Part shown: positions 6,775 to 11,769 of the stretch, in pieces
Layout of the letters: each line of letters starts with the position of its first letter
How positions within the stretch are numbered: the first letter of the stretch is position 1
DNA from: Clostridia bacterium
Lineage (GTDB): Bacteria; Bacillota; Clostridia; Oscillospirales; CAG-272
DNA: 11,769 nucleotides
Assembly: GCA_017382555.1 (NCBI GenBank)
Contig: JAFOAB010000098.1
Coordinates: 1-11,769, forward strand
Reading direction: 5' to 3'
The notes under the pieces: model-generated
Databases searched by the model: none
What the model was told of the DNA's origin: nothing
What the model saw: only the letters and a program-made list of their open reading frames with translations
Translations under genes and position numbers: made by a program

Positions 6775-8241
6775 ATCTATTAAACTTCCTATTTTCTCGA
6801 CGCTAACGCGAATTGCGGGGCGCACTCCGTACTTCGTGTAATCGACCATAGTTCCGCGATAATTTACGGTGCCGTCGTAATCTATCTTGGATACGCTGCT
6901 CTGGCTTGCACCGGGAGAACGGAGCCAGTACCAGCATCTGCCGGTATTGCCCTCCTCGTCAATGTAAACACCGAGAGAGCTTACGTATGGGGTGGGAACA
7001 CCGTATGCGTAATCCTTGCCTACAAGGTATTTTTCCGCCTCTGCGTTTGAGAGGATGAACACCTTATCCTCGGTATCCTCACCGCCGAGCGTGCCCAGAG
7101 TGGGAACGTCGGGATTTTCAAGCTTTACGGTCAATATGCGATTCTGCTCTGCGCCCGTAAAGGCCGCCGCAAGGAACTCGCCGTTCAGATACGTACGCAG
7201 ATCGCTTGTTTCCCACGTTACGGATATGTGCTTTTCGTGATATTTTTTAACGTCAAGCACGTATTTGGAGATAAGCAGTACGCTTTCGTCATCCGCCTCA
7301 AGCACTACCCACTCTATATCATATTTTGCAACGCCGTTGTGATGATGATATTTGCCGAAGGTGACCTCATCTCCTGCCGTTAAACCGTAAAAAGGAACGG
7401 TAGCAAGGTACTCCTCGCTCTGCTTGTAATCGCCGAGATCACGGAAGATATCCGCCGCTACTGCGTAATTGCCGGCTTCATAGTTTTTTACAGCCTTTGA
7501 GTAATTAACTGCGGGAATAATAAGCTTGGTCACCGCAAATGCGATACAAGCTACGCAAGCAACGGCCAAAAGCGAAATTTTCACAATTTTTGCCGCCTGC
7601 GCATCTCTTTTCGCCTTTTCAATGCGTGCCCTGCGGGCACTGTCTCTGCGCGCCTCCTCATCGGCTATGCGCTTTGCTTCCTCCGCTTTTTTGCGCTCGG
7701 CATCCTCTGCCTTTTTCTGCGCCGCCTCGAATTCTGAGGAAAGACCGCTTTCGCCAATCTTCTCCTCTTCCTTTTCCGCGGCTATGCGTTCTGCCGTCTC
7801 AAGTCTTTTCTGCTCCTTGCAGATAAAGTCTGCCGTTTCGTTCAAAACGCTTTTTTGCGCATTATCGGCATAGGAAAGTGCGGCAAGATAATCTGCATCC
7901 TTCATAGGGTCTGCGGTGCTTCTGCGCTTACAAGAGTGAACGATATTACCCGTTATACGCTCTCTGTCCGCGCCAAGACCGTACTTGGCAATAAAAGCAC
8001 CAAAATGCGATGCAGCGGAGGGGGCTGTCTTGATTATCGCCTCGAAAAGTCTGATTGCACTGTAAAAATCATCGTGCAAAAGATAACGGAAGGCATCGTT
8101 ATAATGCTGCTTAATTTCGCTGTCTGCATCCGTGGGGAAAATCATCTGCGCACCGCACTCGGGACATTTCAGCACCGCTCCGTTTATCAAAAGCGCTTCA
8201 CCGCACGCGCGGCAGACGGTATATTCCTTAATTTTCTTCAT
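6772..8241 (-). CDS. Membrane protein: zinc ribbon, coiled coil, TM segment, DUF6273-like domain
   Basis: A 489-residue modular protein. In order: a zinc ribbon with Cys10, Cys13, Cys26 and Cys29; a helical TPR-like stretch (about 42-145); a highly charged Ala/Glu/Lys/Arg coiled coil (about 142-215); one TM segment (about 219-242); a second TPR-like part (NYEAGNYAVAADIFRDLGDY, 253-272); and a C-terminal domain (about 286-482) with EWVVLEADD, WYWLRSPG (437-444) and YGVRPAIRV that matches the DUF6273 style common in Clostridia. Likely topology is N-terminus in the cytoplasm and the DUF6273 part outside. DUF6273 has no known activity; its C-terminal pattern recalls sulfatase-modifying/C-type-lectin-like folds. 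The start overlaps the upstream lipoprotein gene by 14 nt with SD AAGGAA (8249-8254), so the two are translationally coupled and may act together at the envelope. Function unknown. Confidence 0.82.
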   Translation of the reverse strand: MKKIKEYTVCRACGEALLINGAVLKCPECGAQMIFPTDADSEIKQHYNDAFRYLLHDDFYSAIRLFEAIIKTAPSAASHFGAFIAKYGLGADRERITGNIVHSCKRRSTADPMKDADYLAALSYADNAQKSVLNETADFICKEQKRLETAERIAAEKEEEKIGESGLSSEFEAAQKKAEDAERKKAEEAKRIADEEARRDSARRARIEKAKRDAQAAKIVKISLLAVACVACIAFAVTKLIIPAVNYSKAVKNYEAGNYAVAADIFRDLGDYKQSEEYLATVPFYGLTAGDEVTFGKYHHHNGVAKYDIEWVVLEADDESVLLISKYVLDVKKYHEKHISVTWETSDLRTYLNGEFLAAAFTGAEQNRILTVKLENPDVPTLGTLGGEDTEDKVFILSNAEAEKYLVGKDYAYGVPTPYVSSLGVYIDEEGNTGRCWYWLRSPGASQSSVSKIDYDGTVNYRGTMVDYTKYGVRPAIRVSVEKIGSLID

Positions 8242-8926
8242 CGCTTGTTTCCTTAAAAGCCGTTCCCGTGGGTACGGATATTTTTTTATCTGCTATTCTT
8301 TCAAGCATGCCGAGATATACGGAGCCGTCGTCTCTTTTTACAAAAACGCCCTTGTAAAGCGGAGAATATTCTCCCCCGTACAGCGTGTAAAAGGTAACTA
8401 TAAAGGTATTGTCAGTTTCCTTGACGGAGGTTATTTCAACCTCCGCAGTTGAGGCATTAACCTGTCCTACCGCGGTATAACCTCCAACCCTTGAGAGATT
8501 GCTAAACACCGTTCCATCCTTGTGGCTTATCGTTTTAGCGCCGCCAAATGATGAATAAACGATATATTCAAAATCCTCGTAAGGCACAAGCACGGAAATC
8601 CTCATTTTGGGGTATTTCTTCTCTGCCTCGGTTATTTTCGCGGTGTTGCCCGTATATTTAGAATACCCGATGCTGACAAGATGCGCAAGTATCCTATCGC
8701 GGTACACGTCCGCCACCGTCTTCGGATCGGAAAACGGCATCAGCTCCGTGCTGTCATTTGTTATGATCTTTATGATCTTAACAAATTCCTCGGTACTGCT
8801 GTGCTCGGCACCCCATTCCGCAATAACGGACTCATCTATAAAATTTTCCACGCTTGCTTCGTTTCTGATAAGAGAGCACGAGCAAAGCATAACGGAAATC
8901 AAAAACAGCGCAATTGCTTTTTTCAT
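8228..8926 (-). CDS. Putative lipoprotein of unknown function
   Basis: A 232-residue protein counted from Met at 8926, chosen because SD AGGAG (8932-8936) lies 5 nt upstream and because the protein then begins with a clean lipoprotein signal: MKK, a hydrophobic run, then LCSC with Cys17 as the lipidated residue. A longer in-frame start at 8953 would add nine residues in front of the signal and has no such support. After the signal comes an acidic, mixed alpha/beta region with no family that I recognise. It would be anchored outside the cytoplasmic membrane. Its end overlaps the DUF6273 membrane-protein gene by 14 nt, and both are driven by the consensus promoter at 8962-8990. A joint surface or envelope-sensing role is possible but not shown. 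Confidence 0.8.
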   Translation of the reverse strand: MKKAIALFLISVMLCSCSLIRNEASVENFIDESVIAEWGAEHSSTEEFVKIIKIITNDSTELMPFSDPKTVADVYRDRILAHLVSIGYSKYTGNTAKITEAEKKYPKMRISVLVPYEDFEYIVYSSFGGAKTISHKDGTVFSNLSRVGGYTAVGQVNASTAEVEITSVKETDNTFIVTFYTLYGGEYSPLYKGVFVKRDDGSVYLGMLERIADKKISVPTGTAFKETSDEEN

Positions 8927-8961
8927 CGCTACTCCTATCCTCCCGAAAATCATACAGTATT

Positions 8962-8990
8962 ATTATATATATTGTCGGAATTTGTGTCAA
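8962..8990 (-). promoter_or_regulatory. Promoter of the lipoprotein/DUF6273 operon
   Basis: On the minus strand TTGACA (8990-8985), exactly 17 bp, then TATAAT (8967-8962), a full consensus match. The start point is near 8955, about 29 nt before the ATG at 8926. Confidence 0.9.
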
Positions 8991-8999
8991 CAGTATTAC

Positions 9000-9017
9000 G
9001 CAAACTTTAAACTTTGC
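9000..9017. repeat. Palindromic/tandem repeat between divergent promoters, candidate operator
   Basis: The 18-mer GCAAACTTTAAACTTTGC matches its reverse complement at 16 of 18 positions and also holds two tandem copies of AAACTTT (9002-9008 and 9009-9015). It lies 9 bp from the minus-strand -35 and 21 bp from the plus-strand -35. Ribbon-helix-helix dimers often bind short tandem or inverted repeats, and an RHH protein is the first gene to the right. It could equally be an AT-rich UP element. Confidence 0.45.
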
Positions 9018-9038
9018 ATTTGTTTTTATATAATTGTA

Positions 9039-9067
9039 TTGACAAATTATTATTGCGGTGTTACAAT
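9039..9067 (+). promoter_or_regulatory. Promoter of the RHH-clpB operon
   Basis: TTGACA (9039-9044), 17 bp, TACAAT (9062-9067), with TGt extended -10. No CIRCE-like inverted repeat (TTAGCACTC type) and no CtsR-type heptad repeat was seen near it, although these usually control clpB or clpC in Firmicutes. Confidence 0.87.
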
Positions 9068-9090
9068 TGAGGTGTAAAGGAAGGTGCATT

Positions 9091-9738
9091 ATGAAAAAAA
9101 GTATATATTCGCTTGTTTTATCGGATGCTGTAATAGAGGGTATCGACCGTATGGCATATTCAATGGGAATAAGCCGCTCTGCCCTTATTAATAATATACT
9201 TGCGGAGAAGGTCTGCTACGTTACGCCCGAGCAGCGTATGGCAGAAATTTTCAACACTTTGGAAACGCTTATCCGCAGTGCGGGAGAATACCGCATTACC
9301 TCCCAGCCGTCTGTTTCCATGTTCTCACTGACAGCGCCGATAGCATACAAATACAACCCGACGCTCAAGTATACGCTTGAGCTGTATAAGGAGCCGTCAA
9401 CGGGCGGAGAATCGGGTGTACTGCGTATTTCCCTGCGAAGCAAAAGCACCGCGCTTATCGAATGCCTCGGAGCATTTTACCTTATCTGGTCCACACTTGA
9501 AAAGCGAACCTGCGGAAGATGCGGAACAATATCCCAAGACGGTCGCTACTCAAAGCCGCTGTACATTAGCGGCAATTTAAGCGCAGAGGAATTCGGCACC
9601 GCCATTGCGGATTACATTACCGCAATAGACGGTGCGATGAGAAGATTTTTCAACAGCCTCGAAATTCCCACAAGAGCCGCACGCGAGGTTGAATTATGCT
9701 ATCTTTCCTATATTAACAGCAAAAAGAACGTCCTGTAA
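9091..9738 (+). CDS. Ribbon-helix-helix domain protein upstream of clpB
   Basis: A 215-residue protein. The start at 9091 is chosen because AAGGAAGGTG (9078-9087) is a strong SD and the MKKSIYSLVLSD that follows is a typical RHH strand; the longer GTG-started frame (9058) runs into the -10 box. The RHH (CopG/MetJ-type) covers about 1-42: strand SIYSLVLS (4-11), helix A, turn GISRSAL (26-32), helix B. Residues 43-215 form a larger domain that I do not recognise, with one CGRC pair (Cys141, Cys144) and alternating beta strands. The long C-terminal domain may bind a ligand or oligomerise. The clpB start is 12 nt downstream with its SD overlapping this stop, so the two are co-transcribed and coupled. 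Inference: a DNA-binding regulator of its own operon and maybe of the divergent lipoprotein operon. Confidence 0.77.
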   Translation: MKKSIYSLVLSDAVIEGIDRMAYSMGISRSALINNILAEKVCYVTPEQRMAEIFNTLETLIRSAGEYRITSQPSVSMFSLTAPIAYKYNPTLKYTLELYKEPSTGGESGVLRISLRSKSTALIECLGAFYLIWSTLEKRTCGRCGTISQDGRYSKPLYISGNLSAEEFGTAIADYITAIDGAMRRFFNSLEIPTRAAREVELCYLSYINSKKNVL

Positions 9739-9750
9739 GGAGGTATAGAT

Positions 9751-11142
9751 ATGAATGCAGAAAAGCTAACTAAAAACACAATAAAGGCATTTGAGGATGC
9801 ACAGCGTCTCTCTGCCGAATACGGCAACCCAAACATAACACCGCTTCACCTTATCTACGCACTTGCCGAGCCTGCAGATGGGCTTATACGCCAGCTATTT
9901 ATATCGATGAATATAAACGGCACACAGCTTGTCGGCCGTGTGCTTGACGAAGTTAAAAAGCTTCCCCGTGTCAGCGGATCGGCAAGAAGCGAGGTGAGCG
10001 CCGAGCTTTCAAAAGCACTTGCGGAGTCCGAAAAATGCGCTGAAAAGATGGGTGACAGCTACGTTTCCGTCGAGCATATTATGCTTGCGCTTATAAAAAC
10101 CGCATCGGGCAAGGCAAAGGAAATATTCAGCGACTTCGGAATTACCGAGGACGGATTTCTTACCGCTTTAAAGGCTGTACGCGGTAACAGACGCGCGGAC
10201 AGCGACACCCCCGAGGACTGCTACGATGCGCTTAAAAAATACGGACAGGATCTTGTTGCTCTTGCAAGAGCGCAGAAGCTTGACCCCGTTATCGGTCGCG
10301 ATGAGGAGATACGCAGCGTTATACGCATCCTTTCCCGTAAATCTAAAAACAACCCTTGCCTCATCGGTGAGCCCGGTGTCGGCAAAACCGCAATTGCCGA
10401 GGGACTTGCGCAGCGCATAGTGCGCGGTGACGTGCCCGAAAATCTGCGCGACCGCACCGTGTTCTCCCTTGATACAGGACTGAGGGGGAATCTGGTGTAT
10501 TTCCTCCGCAAAAAGACACTGCACTACCGCGAGACGAAGCCAGTGGTGTTTGGCATGCAGCTGCAGCGCGGACCAGTGGTGAAGAACGACGACTTCATCT
10601 ACTATGCTGCCCGTGCGGCGAATGTACCCGAATCGACCATCAAGCTGGCGAAGTCTGCCTTCTTTGACGCCATCAGCTACTTCGTCATGAACGGACGCGC
10701 TGTGCAGGTGGAGGGGCTGGGAACGTTCTCTCCGCAGGTGAAGGCGAAGTCGGCTCCGACGGAAGAGGAACTGACGACCGAGAACATCCGCCAGAAGCGC
10801 ATCTACTTCACGACGGCTGGCGAGTGCCGCCGACTGACGGGAGGGGGCAACATCAACTTCCACAAGAATGTGACGCTGACCAACATTGCGCTGACTGAGG
10901 GGGTGAAAATCAAGCAGGGCTACCTCGTGGACGAGGAGGGAAAGGCTATCGCGACGGCTGACGGCAAGTACATTGCGGTGGGCAGCAGCACAAGCCTCGA
11001 AGAGGGTGCGCCCGACGGACTGGAGACTTCTGACACGACGGTGACGGTGACGGGCTCGGGGGAGAACTTCTCTTTCACGCTCTTCGGAACGCCCTACACG
11101 GTGAAGGAAGGAAAGATGTCGCCGATGCCGCTGAAAGCGTGA
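9751..11142 (+). CDS. clpB: ClpB N-terminus joined in frame to an HU-HIG protein (probable chimera)
   Basis: One 463-codon frame with two unrelated halves. Residues 1-241 are a normal ClpB start: Clp N domain (1-145, two repeats), then the beginning of NBD1 with YDALKKYGQDLVALARAQKLDPVIGRDEEI and Walker A GEPGVGKT (206-213), up to RDRTVFSLD. Instead of the expected 'GALVAGAKYRGEFEERLK' the frame continues with a Bacteroidota HU-HIG protein (about 244-382: FLRKKTLHYRET, NVPESTIKLAKSAF, GRAVQVEGLGTFSPQV), then an Ig-like tail. The Walker B, arginine fingers, M domain and NBD2 of ClpB (about 860 residues in full) are absent, so no disaggregase could form. Leu codons are CTT in 19 of 25 cases before 10474 and 0 of 16 after, where CTG takes 12. 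SD AAGGAGGT (9737-9744) overlaps the RHH stop. Real clpB would be a stress disaggregase working with DnaK. Confidence 0.85.
   Translation: MNAEKLTKNTIKAFEDAQRLSAEYGNPNITPLHLIYALAEPADGLIRQLFISMNINGTQLVGRVLDEVKKLPRVSGSARSEVSAELSKALAESEKCAEKMGDSYVSVEHIMLALIKTASGKAKEIFSDFGITEDGFLTALKAVRGNRRADSDTPEDCYDALKKYGQDLVALARAQKLDPVIGRDEEIRSVIRILSRKSKNNPCLIGEPGVGKTAIAEGLAQRIVRGDVPENLRDRTVFSLDTGLRGNLVYFLRKKTLHYRETKPVVFGMQLQRGPVVKNDDFIYYAARAANVPESTIKLAKSAFFDAISYFVMNGRAVQVEGLGTFSPQVKAKSAPTEEELTTENIRQKRIYFTTAGECRRLTGGGNINFHKNVTLTNIALTEGVKIKQGYLVDEEGKAIATADGKYIAVGSSTSLEEGAPDGLETSDTTVTVTGSGENFSFTLFGTPYTVKEGKMSPMPLKA
10474..10490. other. Junction between Clostridia-type and Bacteroidota-type sequence
   Basis: ClpB identity ends at TTCTCCCTTGAT (to 10473); HU-HIG identity starts at about AGGGGGAATCTG (10483 on). 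The few bases between cannot be assigned. No insertion-sequence end, att-like repeat, tRNA or target duplication is visible at the joint. All features to the right carry Bacteroidota traits. The exact break may differ by about 10 bases. Confidence 0.8.
10483..11142 (+). pseudogene. HU-HIG family DNA-binding protein, start codon lost at the junction
   Basis: This is the Bacteroidota half of the chimeric frame, listed for its own content. About 219 residues remain and only the first one or two codons appear to be missing: related proteins begin close to the GNLVYFLRKKTLHYRET segment. The HU-like DNA-binding part (residues 247-382 of the frame) has a helix-rich start, a central RAANVPESTIKLAKSAFFDA and a beta arm around NGRAVQVEGLGTFSPQVK. 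The last 80 residues look like the Ig-like tail of HU-HIG proteins. These bind DNA non-specifically or compact it and often lie beside small membrane proteins and amidases in Bacteroides and Prevotella. The gene is probably intact in its source genome. Confidence 0.72.
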
Positions 11143-11175
11143 GTTTCAACGGACCACGGAACGTAAAATCGAAGA

Positions 11176-11388
11176 ATGCCTATGAACTGGAGTGCAAGAG
11201 AACTGCTAGCTGCATGGGCGCTGATGGTGGCAAGCATCGCCCTGATAGGGGCGCTGCTGCTGCCTCCGCAGGGCGAGATTTCACAGTCGGTGCTGGTGGC
11301 CATCGCGCAGTTCCTCGTGTTTGCCGCAACGCTGCTGGGTGTGGATGTGGCGGTGAACAAGATTAAGGAGCTGCTGAAGAAGGAGTAA
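11176..11388 (+). CDS. Small two-TM, holin-like membrane protein
   Basis: A 70-residue protein (68 if it starts at the second ATG, 11182). It has two hydrophobic segments (about 8-28 and 36-57) split by a short PPQGEISQ loop, and a charged C-terminus ending KIKELLKKE. This is the layout of class II holins and of the small proteins often found after HU-HIG genes, before N-acetylmuramoyl-L-alanine amidases, in Bacteroidota. No amidase follows here. The start lies 33 nt after the HU-HIG stop, with no SD, as is normal for this phylum. The holin role is inference from size and topology alone. Confidence 0.66.
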   Translation: MPMNWSARELLAAWALMVASIALIGALLLPPQGEISQSVLVAIAQFLVFAATLLGVDVAVNKIKELLKKE

Positions 11389-11391
11389 GAA

Positions 11392-11416
11392 AAGGAGGGG
11401 GAGCAACTGCCTCCTT
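11392..11416 (+). terminator. Possible hairpin after the small membrane protein
   Basis: AAGGAGG (11392-11398) pairs perfectly with CCTCCTT (11410-11416) over an 11-nt loop. It is followed by a CT-rich run and not a clean U-tract, so termination is uncertain, though the next gene has its own promoter just downstream. Confidence 0.4.
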
Positions 11417-11446
11417 CCTCTCTCTCTCTGAAAAGTCCCGATTTAT

Positions 11447-11477
11447 TTTGTACTTCTGCCACTTATCATTACCTTTG
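11447..11477 (+). promoter_or_regulatory. Bacteroidota-type promoter (TTTG-N19-TAnnTTTG)
   Basis: TTTG (11447-11450), 19 bp, then TACCTTTG (11470-11477), an exact match to the known Bacteroides -33/-7 consensus. Transcription would start close to 11484, about 20 nt before the ATG at 11505. It supports the view that the right end is not from the same organism as the left. Confidence 0.82.
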
Positions 11478-11504
11478 CATGCAAGAAACCAAAACAAATC
11501 TCCT

Positions 11505-11769
11505 ATGAGCAAAGAATATATCGTGCTGAGCCGCCAGGATGCCGTGGCTCGCAACAATTCTCCCTATGTGAATCTGAAGATTGCCAACCAGGAGGGCAAC
11601 GAGACAATCTGCGTGTTTGACGTGCCGAAAAGCAGCGGACCCCAAGTGGGACAGCTGGTCATGTTTATCACCATACGTGAGAGCCAGGGCAAGAAATCGG
11701 CTTCCAGCATGGACATGATTGTGGGCAAATTCCCGACTGAAGAGCATCCGCTCTACCATCTTGTTCCTC
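11505..11769 (+). CDS. N-terminal fragment, possible YhaM-type 3'-5' exoribonuclease (OB domain)
   Basis: The frame starts at ATG 11505 and runs off the window after 88 codons. It reads as a small beta-barrel: strands YVNLKIANQE, TICVFDVPK, QLVMFITIRESQ, SMDMIVGKF, then HPLYHLVP. The N-terminal OB-fold followed by an HD domain is the layout of YhaM-family exonucleases and related HD proteins, which are common in Bacteroidota, and the 'l.i....G.....vwd' strand pattern fits that start. The HD residues would be downstream and are not in the window, so the assignment is tentative. No SD precedes the ATG, as expected for the phylum, and a matching promoter lies 28 nt upstream. Confidence 0.55.
   Translation, partial: MSKEYIVLSRQDAVARNNSPYVNLKIANQEGNETICVFDVPKSSGPQVGQLVMFITIRESQGKKSASSMDMIVGKFPTEEHPLYHLVP

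Noticed and set aside
6772..8241. DUF6273 membrane protein as a phage or toxin gene
   Set aside because: No phage, toxin or immunity neighbour is present and it is coupled to a lipoprotein; nothing in the sequence supports toxicity.
9058..9090. Longer GTG start for the RHH protein
   Set aside because: It would begin within the promoter -10 region, before the SD at 9078-9087 and before the probable transcription start.
10440..10520. Transposon or integron event creating the ClpB/HU joint
   Set aside because: No terminal inverted repeats, target duplication, attachment site or transposase was seen near the joint; an artefact is simpler.
10168..10863. 231-codon minus-strand frame across the clpB/HU junction
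   Set aside because: It is antisense to recognisable domains on both sides of the joint, so it is a codon-bias shadow.
1..11769. CRISPR arrays, tRNA or rRNA genes
   Set aside because: No regularly spaced repeats and no cloverleaf or rRNA-like segment were found on reading the window.

Overview
The window looks like metagenomic DNA made of two unlike parts. Positions 1 to about 10473 read as an uncultured low-GC-phylum Firmicute of the class Clostridia, probably gut or rumen. It has strong Shine-Dalgarno (SD) sites before nearly every gene, near-consensus sigma-A promoters (TTGACA, 17-18 bp, TATAAT), U-tract hairpin terminators and a Leu codon bias to CTT. Positions from about 10474 to the end read as Bacteroidota (Prevotella/Bacteroides-like). 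There, Leu is CTG, genes lack SD sites, a promoter of the TTTG-N19-TAnnTTTG type is present, and one protein is an HU-HIG DNA-binding protein. The junction lies inside an open frame and creates a ClpB/HU-HIG 'fusion' that is best explained as an assembly or cloning chimera.

Layout. (a) 1-269: the C-terminal end of a family 43 glycoside hydrolase and its terminator. (b) 469-2758: a two-gene operon of a long-chain-type acyl-CoA synthetase (AMP-forming) and a MarR regulator. A palindrome covers the -35 box, so MarR autoregulation is likely, and the operon ends in a strong two-way terminator. (c) 2814-5787, minus strand: a small catabolic-looking operon reading Gfo/Idh/MocA oxidoreductase, zinc-less MDR dehydrogenase, a 21-codon ORF, then a type I 3-dehydroquinate-dehydratase-like aldolase-fold enzyme. 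It is divergent from an AraC-family regulator (5952-6737) that probably controls it. (d) 6772-8926, minus strand: a lipoprotein and a membrane protein with zinc ribbon, coiled coil, one TM segment and a DUF6273-like domain, overlapping by 14 nt. (e) 9039-10473, plus strand: a ribbon-helix-helix protein followed closely by clpB. A tandem/palindromic repeat lies between the two divergent promoters of (d) and (e). (f) 10474-11769: HU-HIG protein, a two-TM holin-like small protein, and the N-terminal OB-like part of a protein that may be a YhaM-type exoribonuclease.

Functionally, (c) is the most promising candidate for an undescribed pathway: two oxidoreductases plus a DHQase-fold enzyme whose catalytic His/Lys are kept while its substrate-carboxylate residues are altered, under one AraC regulator. 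The RHH-clpB pair in (e) is a candidate for a stress-response control unit. The clpB/HU fusion should not be taken as biology until read coverage across 10474 is checked.
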